Assembly (NCBI GenBank): GCA_022702485.1
Contig: JAJIYY010000006.1
Span: forward strand, 3,720,001-3,784,000
Source: Simplicillium sp. C3G150-2
Taxonomy: Eukaryota > Ascomycota > Sordariomycetes > Hypocreales > Cordycipitaceae
DNA length: 64,000 nucleotides
Direction: 5' to 3'
The stretch's first letter is position 1; every line of letters begins with the position of its first letter. A program made the translations under genes and the position numbers. This document shows positions 33,851 through 45,386 of this stretch, in pieces. The notes beneath the pieces are model-generated. The model did not search any database. It saw nothing but the letters and a program-made list of their open reading frames with translations, and was not told where the DNA came from.

Positions 33851-35927
33851 CTCGATCTTGAGATTTTTAGCAATACGAAAGACCCTTTCTTCATAGCAGA
33901 TCGAGAAATAGTGCCCGATTGGATGAAACATCAATTACCCATTGTGGGTGACTCTTCGTGGACTGTAAACGGTCATGACGCCTACAGCGAGGCTGCGATG
34001 TTGCGCTATACTCTCTCTCAACAAGTTGACTAGCAACTATAACACCTCCTACGTCTATATGGAAATTTTGAAGAAGACGGCTATGGTTGGAGCGGATACG
34101 CGAAGCTGAAGTTGGAAAGCATGAGGCTGATATGGCTGAGATCTACCATGGCCGTCCCGACGTCAGAAGGATGTACATCCTAGGCAACAATTATCTGGTA
34201 TCGAAGCCTGTAAATGGAACCAATTCAAAGAGTCAACAAGCAATACATGGCACCAGTTCAACATCAGATAGGCGATTTACCGCATGCGAAATGTGTATTT
34301 GTCGTCAGGCAGGCATGGCAGACTTACACAGCTGACAAACATTGAAGCGGCATTCTGAATGTACTCGATCAATTAATACTGGGCGATCTGATAGGGTCCG
34401 AGGGCCCGGTCAGACACATCACTGAGTGAACTACCAGATCTGGAGAGCACAGAGTGAGAGATCCTCTAAATCACAAATACCGAGATGCCAAGGCTTTATA
34501 TTAGCAGACCGTTTCCTCCGCACAAGGTTCTGGGCCCTGGACTGTGCGCGCGGGTCTGGCTGCATCCCTGGGGTAAGGTGATAGGAAAGCTCCCATTTGC
34601 GGCGAGTTTTGTTCAACGCAGGTGAGGAGATAAAATACGACAAAATACTCACACGCGCTTCCTGTGAATATTAATCAAAACGTTTAGCAAACGAATTAAA
34701 ATTAATCTTGCTGCAAGCGTGTACAGTAAGGACCCGTGAGCCAAAGCCCCCTTTTCACGATGTTGGCGGTCGCGCATGCATGTTTTGTGAGCGAGGCGTC
34801 ACGACGCTATAATTGGTTACGGGAACGGGAGATTGCAGTGGGGGTGAGACAGGATTACCCTGAGTTGGGTGCCGTGTTCCCGGGGTTCTCAGACCTTTCG
34901 GTGTCATTGGCGATGGTTAGCGTTCTTGTCAGTAATGGATGCGCCCGTTCACACAAGGCAACTAACTTCATGGTGATGGGTTTACGGAACATAGCGAATT
35001 GTAACTATGCAGACAAGCAAGATGTTGCGCCTGCAGGCTACTTGACAGAGCATGAATAAGGTTTGCACAGGCAAGTTCCATAACGGGCACGCCGGGGTGG
35101 TCCAGTGAAAGGATTTTTCGTTTCTTTTTTTTTTCGCCTCCAGTGAAATCTTTTCTCTTTCCTAATGCAGCGTCAGCCAAGCCACAAAACCGTACGCGCA
35201 AGTCACTGAACTGTCTCCACCGCCTTGCGATTCTACCCAGTCAGGAACCAGTAAGGCTGAGTGTGGTGCTGTCCCTGCATGTCACTGTCTTTGATTCATT
35301 CCCTTGATAACCACATGTTTCACACAGAACAAAGCAAGTTCATGCGCCTGGTTTCAAATGAGTGTCATATACATAGATCTCAGCCAGTGACCAAAGTCAG
35401 GAGAGAAGGAGAAAAGAGTCGGCATCGTCACAGTGTCTTGCGCTGTGACACAAGGAAGAAGCCGCCGGGAGAACATGATTCAAACAGCGCAAAAAGTTAA
35501 TTCTTGCTGCCCAAATGGCTAGCCGGCACATTCAACCCGTGAAAAGTATCCGTCCATTTCCACCACACCATGCCACAGTGCCGCCATGCCGTGCTCCGGC
35601 ACTAGCCCGAGCGCCTCCGTCTATTGTCTAGACCACCCTGGTCCCAGAAAACCAGATACATTCAGGTACCATGGACGTATCGGGCGGCAGGAAAATGAAA
35701 GAAACGTAAACGAAGGTTCCAAGACTTGCCACCCCGGAAAAGTTGGTGTCCATTCAGGTACCCAGTCACGTCGTCCTAAATATAATAACACTGACCTGCT
35801 GCCCCCGTCCATCCTCGTAGTCTTGACTCTTTTGATCTTTTGTACACTTTCCGACTCTCTTTACAACCAATTCACTCGTTGACCGTTTCCATTCGTTCCG
35901 TCCTTCGTACATCTACAACCCGCCAAG
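33851..35927. other. Gene-free stretch, about 2 kb
   Basis: Between the actin-family relic and the first GPI-type protein. Frames at 34087-34335, 34736-35059 and 35586-35882 lack a convincing start, splice sites or motifs. A T-rich run near 35121-35137 is present. It contains the promoter of the surface protein gene and possibly upstream remains of the relic. Confidence 0.5.
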
Positions 35928-36518
35928 ATGCAGTCCAAGATCATTCTCTCCACCCTCGTGGCCCTCTCTGCCGCCAACGTCCTCCCCCGTCAGACCGACG
36001 CCGGCGATGCTTCCGCCTGTGTCTCCGACGCCCAGGTCCTCGGCAAGACCATTCCTACTCCTCCTCCTGCCATCGCCAAGGACCTCGCCAAAGCTGGCAG
36101 CGACCTTTGCGCCTTCACTCCCGCCGCCAGCCTCTCTTCTGAGTACAGCAGTTACATCAGCAAGTTCGAGTCCTGGGCTAAGGACCACGAATCCCTCATC
36201 AACAAGCTCAGCTCCGAGTGCCCCCAGCAAGCTACCGCTGGTCTCCCTCAGTTCAGCTGCGACGGCAAGAACGCTCCCACTGCCACTGGCAGCTCTTCTG
36301 AGCCTACTGCTACCGGCGGTGACTCTACCGGCACTGCTGCCAAGCCCACTGGCACTGGTGTCAACTCCTCCAACTCCGCTGGTGCCTCTGGTGCTACTGG
36401 CTCTGCTAAGCCTTCTTCCACTGGCAAGAGTGGTGACGGCAAGAGCGCCGGTAGCTCTGTCCAGGCTGGTGTTGGTGCCGTTCTCGGTGCTGCCCTCCTC
36501 GCCGTTTTTGCTCTGTAA
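35928..36518 (+). CDS. Small GPI-anchored surface protein, paralog 1
   Basis: Single exon, 196 residues. Signal peptide at about 1-17; a conserved domain of about 90 residues with Cys near ASACVSD, DLCAFTP, SECPQQ and FSCDG; then a Ser/Thr/Gly-rich stalk (about 115-175) and a C-terminal hydrophobic tail (AGVGAVLGAALLAVFAL) following a small-residue site, the usual GPI signal. It is expected at the outer membrane surface or cell wall. The gene at 36960-37637 encodes a diverged paralog in tandem. Architecture resembles fungal proteins annotated as infection-structure-specific, but that name is from memory and the function is unknown. Codon use is strongly C-biased at third positions, suggesting high expression. 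Confidence 0.82.
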   Translation: MQSKIILSTLVALSAANVLPRQTDAGDASACVSDAQVLGKTIPTPPPAIAKDLAKAGSDLCAFTPAASLSSEYSSYISKFESWAKDHESLINKLSSECPQQATAGLPQFSCDGKNAPTATGSSSEPTATGGDSTGTAAKPTGTGVNSSNSAGASGATGSAKPSSTGKSGDGKSAGSSVQAGVGAVLGAALLAVFAL

Positions 36519-36959
36519 GAGGATCCAGTCCATTTCACCGAAGGGCTCTTTTCGAGTACATAAGAAATACGAGCACCGTATATATACCTGATTATTTAAT
36601 CGAGAAATAATACCCCAAATTTTACTTCGTACAACTTACGACAACCTCAGCTGATTTGTGTTGCAGTGCTGTCGTGACTTCCCAACTTTATCGGTGACAT
36701 GTCTTCCTTCTTACCTTGGTGCAGCCTCCCTCAAGCTGCCGCAGGGCGCTGCTTCTTTTTTGATATATTAACACCTTGGATTTATAAAGCGCCCGTGACG
36801 AGACAAGCTGTCATTGTGTGTCTGTTCTTCAATACCGCCATTCAAGTCACATATCCTCTTGAAAGCCAACTTTCATCTTTGAGCTTATTATTTTACTACT
36901 ACCATCCTTTATTAGTACACTTCTACAGCATACCACAGCCACCATATTTGCAACTCAAG
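36519..36959. other. Spacer between tandem surface-protein genes
   Basis: About 440 nt. An open frame from 36699 runs into the second gene, but its upstream part is hydrophobic and AT-rich and lacks similarity to paralog 1, so it was treated as 5' UTR/promoter. Confidence 0.5.
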
Positions 36960-37637
36960 ATGCGCAACGCCATCCTCTCTTCGCTCGTCCTCGGTGCTTT
37001 AGCCAACATTGACTACCTCCTTGCCCAGATGCCGTCTCCAACCAGCGTGTCTGTTTCCCCAGAGTGCACATCCGCTGCCAAGAAGCTCGGGCCCGCCCCA
37101 GCTATCCCACCTGAACTCATTACTGAGATGGGAAATGGTGCCAAAGCTTGCTCTTTCGATCCTCCCTCTAGTCTGACCGGGCGGTGGCACAGCTGGACTG
37201 AGGCTGCTAATCAATGGATCGAACAGAATACGGCAGCCTTGAAGGACATGAAGCATTACTGTCCTCACGCGCTTATGAATCCTTGTCCAGAGACAACAGC
37301 GGACCCTAAGCCGATAAAGAGTTATACCATTGTTCCATACACCCGGGAAGCTATTACAGGGATCGTTCCTGTTCCTGTCGACTACGACGAGCTCCCTTAT
37401 GAGAAGTTGCCGTCTTGTGGGAAGTCAATGATCACTGATGGGGATATCACCACCAGCATTTCGTCGGAGACAACACCGACAACCAGATCTGTTACAGTAA
37501 CGGTTTATCAGGATTCTATTATATGGGGTGCTTCTCCTGATAATTTAGTTGCTGCTCCCAACGATGGCGTCAGGACGGGCCGTGTGGCCATGGCTGTTGT
37601 TTTCGGTGCTGCAATCGCGGCTCTCGCCATTTGGTAG
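36960..37637 (+). CDS. GPI-anchored surface protein, paralog 2
   Basis: Single exon, 225 residues. The internal ATG at 36960 was chosen over the one at 36699 because it directly begins a signal peptide (MRNAILSSLVLGALA) and aligns with the start of paralog 1. Shared pattern with paralog 1: Cys near SPECTS, then PAIPPE, G-x-x-ACSFDP, a Trp-containing helix (RWHSWTEAANQW) and YCPHAL. The stalk is shorter and less Gly/Ser-rich, with Thr runs at about 175-195. The C-terminal hydrophobic segment (MAVVFGAAIAALAIW) fits a GPI signal. Location at the cell surface is inferred; function unknown. Sequence has diverged much from its neighbour apart from the Cys/Pro/Trp framework. Confidence 0.75.
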   Translation: MRNAILSSLVLGALANIDYLLAQMPSPTSVSVSPECTSAAKKLGPAPAIPPELITEMGNGAKACSFDPPSSLTGRWHSWTEAANQWIEQNTAALKDMKHYCPHALMNPCPETTADPKPIKSYTIVPYTREAITGIVPVPVDYDELPYEKLPSCGKSMITDGDITTSISSETTPTTRSVTVTVYQDSIIWGASPDNLVAAPNDGVRTGRVAMAVVFGAAIAALAIW

Positions 37638-37877
37638 ACAGGATGTCGGGTTTGGAGAAGGATGAGATGGTCGGTCCCAAACAGTTTTAATGAATAACTT
37701 TATAATGCTGCACAATGTCTATCTTTTCAGAAATAGGTGCTCGGTGAAACGTCAAGCAGTCGAGGTGTTGGTCCAGATGTGTTTTGACAAATTGACCATT
37801 GCATTGCATTCATACTACCTTCTATCTTTTGATGCCAGATATACTCCATACTTCGTAAATAATCCATTCGGCTCCTT

Positions 37878-40719
37878 TTACTCCTCTTCCTCCTCAGCCT
37901 CAGCCTCGGCCTCGGCCTCAGCTTCTTCTACGAGCTCCTCGACAGCAGCTCCATTTACAGGGGTGACGTCCTCAACGACACCGCCCTCGCTCTCCAATTT
38001 CAACCAGGCATCCCACTCTGGGAACAAGTCGCTATCCTCCTCTGGTACACCGAGCAGCTTAGCCACGCGGCCCTTTTTGCTCTTCTCCAGACTCTCCTTC
38101 CACTCGGCGGCGGCAGCACCAGCAAGGCTGGGCTTATACGTTTGGGCAAACAAGACGGCCTCTGCGTGGCGACCAGTCTTGGACAAGAGCTCTTGGCACT
38201 TTTGTACCTCACCCAACAACCAGTAACATGAGAATGCCACGTTGTTGGCGGCGGTCTCTTCGGCCTGCGCAGCGAGTGCGGTGAGGCCCTCACGATCGCC
38301 TGTTGACGAGTGCAGGAGGAGCAAGGAGCCGATGTCCTTGGCGGCTGTGAAGCACTCGGCGGCAAGGCTGACGTCCCAAGCGGCGAGGGCAGCATCGCCG
38401 ACCGTTTTCCACTTGTGCTCGACGTCGGCTTGGCGGGCTTGCTCAAGGGCAATGTCGAGGTGGTTGAGTGCGAGGGCGAGCTCGAACCGGTGTTCGGGGT
38501 CTGTGGCAACTTCAAGGGCGAGGTCTTTGTGGCCTTGGCCTTCGAGGAAGCGCGCGATCTTGTTCATTTGGTCGGCCGGGATGGTGGGCAGGAGTTCAGC
38601 GGCCGCGTCCATTTCCTCGCGGAGAACCAGCGTCTGGTACTCTAGGACGGAGATGGAGAGGGCAAAGGACAAAACGTTGACGTCCTTGTCGACGAGATAG
38701 ATGCGAGAGTCGCGCTGGATGTAGCCGAGGACGTACATGGGCTTGTCGAAGTGCGAGATGGTGTATGTTTGGTCTCCGACGAGGTAGTTGAGTCTGTTTG
38801 TGCTGTTTGTGTAGATGAAGCAGTCGCCAACCCATTCACCGGTGCGGACGCTATTCGTGTGTTAGTTATGCTGCGGGTGAAAGTTTTGGTTGTCCTGTCT
38901 GGTAGGTGGACTTACGTTTCGCTGATGTCGGTGATCAACTCGAAGGCGGCTTCAACACCGTCCTCTTCGACCTGACCCTCTTGGAGAGCCTCTTGGTACG
39001 CCTCGCGAGAAAATCGCAGGACATAGAAGCTATCCTCACTGGCGATGGCGACCAACTCTCCGCTCTCAGACCAGTAAACTTGCTTCGGCTCGACTTCGAT
39101 ACGGCGCACCAAGTTTCCAGTACCCCAGTCGAAGAAGGAAATACCGCCTTGTCCAGTGACACCCAATAGCACACCACCAGTGAGGCCGTCGGCTTGGAAT
39201 CCAACATCGAGACCACCAGCCTTTTCGGTAAAGTTCTTGAAAATCTTGACGCTCATGGGAGATTCGCGGATGGCGAAATCGTTGCTGTTCTCCTTGGCGG
39301 CCCATACGAAGTCGAGAGCGGATCCAAAGGCCTTGTTTCTCCAGGCAAGAGCAGTGTAGATGATGTACTCGCCATCACCGCAGACAGCAACGAATCGACC
39401 GTTGGGAGAGTGAATCAGGGTCTGAGGATAAACTTCGCACGTTCCGAGGTCCTTGGTGGATAGCGTAATAGCTTCGTTATCTTTAATGGAGGCATCTGTA
39501 TTATAGTTAGTAGACGATTATTGCGCACATTGGAGATGGAGATGGGCGCAACATACCTCCTTTAATAATGGCAGAAACAACTTCGTTGTGTCTAGCCCAG
39601 ATCAGCTTTCCAGAAGGATCCATGGATACAGCAGGCTCCTCGCGACCCAGCTTGACAACAACAGCACCGTCATCGTAACCGACGGCAATGCCCTGCTTGC
39701 CTTTTTGGTAAGCAACGCACCAAGCTCTCTCGAGGCTGTAGTTGAGAGATTGCTCAAAGCGATATGTGTTGGCGTGCCAGATACGTAATGTGCCGTCTTC
39801 GGAACCAGACAGAATAATGGGCAGCTCAGGGTGGTAGCAGGCGAAGGAAACGTTTTGTGTGTGGCCTTCGAGAGTCGCAATCAGAGACTTGGTGGTGTAA
39901 TCCCAGATCTTGACAGTACGGTCGTCCGATGTAGTCAGCAGGTAGGGCTTGTCGGAGTGTGGGTAGTAATCAACATGGTTGACACCCTTGGTATCGTGCG
40001 CTTCGAGAGTGAAGTTGGCGTGTGGCGAGCCCAAGCTCCAGATCTTGACGGTGCGATCCAAACAAGCGGAGGCAAAGGTGTTGGTATCCTTGGGGTTGAT
40101 GGCCAAGCTCATGACGTAGTGGCCATGGCCCTCGTAGACTTGGACGCACTTCCAGCCCTTGTCCCAGTCCCACAGCTTAATTGTCATGTCATCGGAGGCA
40201 GTCAAGACGAAGGGGAGGGTAGGGTGGACGGTGATAACACGGATGTAGTCGGGGTGAGCTTCGAAGGAGGTGATTTTTTCGGATGTGTTGTAGTTGTAGA
40301 CACGGATTTGAAAGTCGTCGGAACCGCAGACGATCCAGTTCTTGCGAGCAACGAATCGACCTGCGCGGACAGGGACGTCGGTGAGCTCGAACGTTTTAAC
40401 GACCTGCTGCGTTTCGTAAGACCAGATCTGCACATGTCCTGGGACGCTGAGTTAGACGGGGTCAAGGTCAATGTACGATGCAATGCGACAAGACAAACCG
40501 TTATAGAGAGTAGTGAGAATCCATGGTTCGCTAGGGTGGAAGTCGATTCCCTTGACTCGCTCGCTGCGAGCGTAAAGCTGGCGCTGTCATAAAGTTAGCA
40601 CCGTTAGGCCAACTGGATGGGCGACGACAGGCGGTGGAGTGCACGCGATGGCCAGGAATTGCGCTGCATCAGAGGCAGCTCTGGACGATCCAATGGCTTA
40701 CCTTTACATCCAACTTCAT
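37878..40719 (-). CDS. SEC27: Coatomer subunit beta' (COPI)
   Basis: Essential COPI vesicle coat component that binds cargo dilysine signals for Golgi-to-ER retrieval. Five exons: 40719-40702 (only 18 nt, MKLDVK), 40583-40499, 40438-39557, 39495-38916 and 38850-37878, giving 845 residues. The N-terminal half has WD40 repeats (for example SGSEDGTLRIW, ASDDMTIKLWDW, TSDDRTVKIWDY) and matches the highly conserved Sec27 beta-propeller; the second propeller follows, then the alpha-solenoid with the usual LARFLEGQGHKDLAL-type segment. The extreme C terminus is an acidic EA-repeat tail. All junctions keep frame. A short first exon before the RQLYARSERVK block is typical of fungal orthologs as I recall them. 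Identity is confident. Confidence 0.95.
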
Positions 40720-41762
40720 GGTGGCGGTAGTCGTCTCCTGGCAAGAAGGGAAGGGTGTTGAAACGAGGAGACGTTGTTGAAAAAAGGCGGCGGAGACTGT
40801 CCCCTGATGGTGGGGTTACAAGGAGGTGAGCGCTGGCAGCTTGACAAGCATGCAATTCGAGGACGGGATGGTTGGGTGCGATGAGAAATTGTGCAGAAAA
40901 GATGAAGAACTAAAACAAGACGAATCTTCGAAAGGCAATTTTGATATTTAATTCGTCACTTGGCTTGGGAAATGGACACAGGGAGAAGTGTTGACAAGCT
41001 CGCACACGAAGCCACTTGGCGATATCTGGCCCACTGCTTCTGAAAATGTGTCCTACTCTCTCTCTGTCTCTCCGTCTCTTGCTGTGTGGCCGTGTGCCTG
41101 TTGCGACAGCTCGCTTGTCTTGACGCCTGACGGTTTAGGCATTAACAATTTCCCGTTGTGGTGGTGCACTCCCTGTGATGGGGCTGGACTGAGCTGCTAA
41201 ACTGGAAGAACTTCAGGGCGGGCTGCCAGGGAGCAGCCGCCGTGCTACAGAGGGTGCAGCCCTGTAAAGATGAGTACCCAGGCTGGACAAGACTAACAAC
41301 CTGGCAGAGTGTCTAATTTGAGGCTGGCATTGGATTTATCAAGCTAGAAAAAGTATCATGTTGTATATAGACATGTCTACTATCTTGGGGTTTTACCGGA
41401 TGATTTTTATTTCGGTTTTGTGATTTTTAATCTGAGCAAGAGGGTGCTTGCTGCGACACAAAGGGCTATTTGGGGAACCCAGCGGACTGACATCTGGACT
41501 ACAACAAGGCACTTGTAATCATTGAAAATGGTCACAAATATTCAATTATACATATATGTATATGCTTCGCACCAATTTAATTAGTCAATTGTATTAATAA
41601 ATGATTAAAAACATCGATTGAGACAATGTAAAATCACACATTTGACGGGGTATATTAAATACAGGGTAGTACCCCAGTCTGCAACAAAACAACAATAAGT
41701 AAGCATCCACTAGCGAAGCACACCACACGTTAGTATTGAATCGAATCAAGCTAGAGAATTCC

Positions 41763-41797
41763 AAAAATTCAAAAATTCAAAAATTCAAAAAAAAAAA
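41763..41797. repeat. Short A-rich tandem repeat
   Basis: Three copies of AAAAATTC (41763-41786) followed by eleven A residues. Likely a slippage-prone microsatellite in the SEC27/ADE12 intergenic region. Confidence 0.9.
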
Positions 41798-42204
41798 TGC
41801 ACCTAAGAGACTTGGATTACCGGCATAAAGTGGTCAGCCGTCGTGATGTCTAAATCAGAGTACGCCAAAGGACCATGCTAGCAGATGCCACAATGCTGTT
41901 TATAGCGCCGCGACGCGGAATAAGCAGCAGCGATCTGTATCGTCGCAGTGCGGCTTATGGTGGGCCCGTCCCTCCATTGCTGCAACATTGAACATGGCTC
42001 GAGGATTGAGATCCAGATAAAGATCGAGTAGACACCAAATGAAAATCGAATGAAAATCGAATTTCAGATTAAATCTAAGCCACTACAATTTGCACACCTT
42101 CTCAATTGCTTGATCCGTGCCGCGATGCAAGCTATCGGTCATGTGATGAGCTCAGTTAGCATTGGCATTAGGTACTGGTGGTGGAACTGTTACTGGTACC
42201 GGCA

Positions 42205-42226
42205 CTGGTGCTGGTGCTGGTGCTGG
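42205..42226. repeat. CTGGTG hexanucleotide repeat
   Basis: Three copies of CTGGTG followed by CTGG, about 180 nt before the ADE12 start codon, so probably in its promoter or 5' UTR. No function is known. Confidence 0.85.
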
Positions 42227-42405
42227 ACGGAGGGGTACGGAGGACTGTTCCGTTTGCTTGTCGAAAAAGTGGCCGGCAGTCGGACCACGCCGTCAAAAAT
42301 AAATGCTCTCGTCACAGAGCCCCTCCATGAGCCCCTCCAAAAGTTTTTGTCTCTGATTGAACTGCGCAACGCCAACGCTTCACACTGCCACAACACCTAA
42401 CAATC

Positions 42406-44479
42406 ATGTCTACCATTATTTTGGGCTCCCAATGGGGTAAGTCTGTCCCAATGGCTGTTCAACGCATCAAACCTGCGACATCTGCGATGCAACACAACAA
42501 TCACCGCATCGACCGACAACCCTGCCAAGTTCTGCTGGCTAACCTGCGATGCGACACACAGGAGACGAAGGCAAGGGCAAGATGACCGACATCCTCTGCC
42601 CCGAGGCTCAGATCTGTGCCAGAGCTGCTGTAAGTCTACCCAATCGATTTCAGGAATTATCGGGCATTAACTTCACTCCAGGGCGGCCACAACGCTGGTC
42701 ACTCCATTTAGTATGCGCTCTTCGACTCTACTGGGTGACTCACGCTAACATCATTCAGCGCCAACGGAGTGGCTTACAGGTATGCATTGTCACGAACAAT
42801 ATCTTATTGAGTTGATCTAGTATTGATTGCTGATAGCTTCCATCTTCTTCCATCTGGTTTGATCAACCCCAACTGCTTCAACCTCATCGGTTCCGCCGTC
42901 GTCTTCCACGTTGTAAGCCCGCCCGAAACCCGCCGACCGTCTCGCCTGCACGATGCTGACAGCTCTTCTAGCCTAGCTTTTTCAAGGAACTTAAGGAGCT
43001 CGAAGAGAAGGGACTGAACCACGTCCGCAACCGAATCTTCGTTTCCGACCGATGCAACGTCAACCTCGACCTTCACGCCGCCGTCGATGGCCTCGAGGAA
43101 ACCGAGGTATATAGCGATATTTACATAGTTGGATCTGCAGACGACTGACGATCATGTAGCTTGGAACCCGCAAGATTGGTACAACTGGACGGTAGGCAAA
43201 ATGTCGTCTTTATTCTTCTGCAATCCAGGTTTCTGACCCTTTGCAGTGGTATTGGCCCATCGTACAGCACCAAGGCTGCCCGCTCCGGCATCCGCATTCA
43301 CGACATCTTTGACAAGAAGAGCTTCGACGACAAGGTCAACTTCCTCTACAATGGATACAAGAAGCGATTTGGTGACCTCTTGAAATACGATGTCCAGGAG
43401 GAATTGGCCCGTTTCGACAAGTATCGCGATGAGCTTGCTCCCTACGTTATTGACCAGGTTCCCTTCATGGCCGATGCCCAGGAGACGGGCAAGAAGATTT
43501 TAATAGAGGGTGCCAACGGTACGTATTGTCCTTGTAGTCTATGTGCCTTTCACGATACTGATTTAAATAGCTCTCATGCTCGACGTCGATTGGGGAACAT
43601 ACCCATTTGTCACCAGCTCCAGCACATGTAAGTGCAGCTCAACCTGAGAGACAAACAGTAGTTCCTAATGCTATATAGGTCTTGGCGGTATCATTTCGGG
43701 TCTTGCCATCAACCCCAGAAAGATTGAGTGAGTCAAGCCACGCCTGCCGTGCTGCATCGCATCCCGCTAATCCTTGTGCAGTCAAATAATAGGCATTGTC
43801 AAGGCCTACACCACCCGTGTAGGTGCTGGTATCTTCCCTACTGAGGACACTGCAGATGTTGGCGTAAGTGAATTTGTTCTTGCAGGTATACATTCACTAA
43901 ACAAATTGCAGAACAAACTCCAAGAGATTGGTCGCGAGTTTGGTGTCACTACTGGCAGACGTCGTCGCTGTGTAAGTCAACAGCTCAGCATACGGTTTTC
44001 ACTGCTAATATATATCCAGGGTTGGCTCGATCTCGTTGTGCTTAAGCACTCCACGTTAATCAACCACTACACAATTCTCAACTTGACCAAGTTGGATGTC
44101 CTCGACACCTTTGAGACCATCAAGGTCTGCACTGGCTACAAGGGACCCGACGGCAAGGAGATGGACAGCTTCCCTGCTGACCTCAGCTACTTGGAGCAGT
44201 GCACTCCAGTCTGTAAGTATTTGTCGAACACATGTTATAATTAGAGAATGAGACTAATTGTGTCTAGACCGTGAGTTGAAGGGCTGGAGCACGCCGACAA
44301 CCGCCATCAAGACCTTTGTAAGTCAGTCCGCACTTCTGTCGAGGTTAGTTGCTAACAATGAACAGGACGCCTTGCCCAAGGAGGCTCAGGAGTACGTCAA
44401 GGTCATTGAGGACTTTGTCAATGTCAAGGTTGGCTGGATCGGTACCGGCCCTGACCGAGATGACATGATCCGCCGCTAA
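42406..44479 (+). CDS. ADE12: Adenylosuccinate synthetase
   Basis: Cytosolic enzyme of AMP synthesis; joins IMP and aspartate using GTP. The N-terminal GSQWGDEGKGK is the conserved phosphate-binding signature. Fifteen exons: 42406-42436, 42562-42629, 42682-42710, 42759-42779, 42837-42912, 42972-43106, 43160-43191, 43247-43518, 43571-43627, 43679-43727, 43782-43863, 43912-43971, 44020-44212, 44268-44317 and 44366-44479. They join in frame to 422 residues, the usual length. Other family blocks are GGHNAGHSIY, RGIGPSY, TTRVGAGIFPTE, RRRCGWLDL and the C-terminal GTGPDRDDMI. Fourteen introns, with one exon of only 21 nt and one of 29 nt, is far denser than neighbouring genes. All introns are GT...AG. 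Identity is confident. Confidence 0.95.
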
Positions 44480-45386
44480 ACGCGGGAATTGAAAGCCACG
44501 ACACGGCAAATTTGTTCTTTGTTTCCTTTTTGAGATGCGCGCCCTTGGGAATGAAATGAAATGAAAATAGAGATAGAAAATAGCCTTTGCTGGTAATTGT
44601 TGTTAGATGAATACAATCGGGTAACTTATTAGTGATGCAGCTCCCACCCACTGTAATGACGCTAGGCGCGCGGGCTAACATGGGGTACCCTACCACGGAG
44701 TACATACCCTGAATACCCTGATTCTTGCCATACAGTAACCTTTGCCACCAGACCGCTCCTATTTCGCACTGTGTGTAGCAGCATATGTTTTCGTATCAAC
44801 ACAGTGTCCAACCTCTCCCAAACGGTGCGCAGCACAGCCTCGCTCCAGCGCAGCACAGGCACATGCATGAGCCTCTCTGCTGCTGATTCTCCCCCAATTC
44901 ATCGGGCTTCTTCCAGTCACATCCGCTGGCCGCAGCATCTTTTCTGCCCGCGTGCCGTTCGCCCTCTCCTAAACCGAACATCCCTGTTTGATTCATTTAT
45001 TTTTCTTTCTTCTTCTTCTTATGATTTTCCAGCTCGATTGCTTCTCTCATTGACAACCTCGACTTCCTACCGCCCCCCCTCAACACCATCCACCCACCAC
45101 ACAAACAATAGCTTACTTTCACGCCTCTGCGGGGTCGCCGGACCACCCACCGCCACCTCGCCATTCTTGTTGACACCATCTTTCAGCATACTTTGGACTT
45201 GTTTACACTTTATCATCTTCCCTCCGACGCCCTAGGCCACCGTTTACTTCACCACAGGTTGCGTCTCGAATTTTCCTGATTGCTTCCTCTGATCCACCAC
45301 TCTGGTCGTGTGCCGTCCGCAAATCACGAACCCATCCATTTCACACAAACCGAGCCAGCAAACACCGTTGAACAACCGAGGCCATC
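44480..45386. other. Intergenic / 5' leader of Sch9-type kinase
   Basis: About 900 nt between ADE12 and the kinase. The right half is CT-rich and probably forms a long 5' leader. An ATG at 45308 opens a frame that continues, if the first intron is kept, into the kinase coding sequence. Confidence 0.5.

Larger units (their letters stand above)
40720..42405. other. Divergent promoter region, SEC27 / ADE12
   Basis: About 1.7 kb between two divergent housekeeping genes. It contains a CT-rich tract near 41056-41078, an A-rich tandem repeat at 41763-41797, and a CTGGTG repeat at 42205-42226 close to the ADE12 start. No gene is supported. Confidence 0.55.

Noticed and set aside
34736..35059. 107-codon plus-strand frame
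   Set aside because: Begins with a non-ATG codon and shows no motif or similarity.
36699..36959. N-terminal extension of the second surface protein
   Set aside because: The extension precedes a complete signal peptide at 36960 and does not align with the paralog, so it is treated as untranslated.
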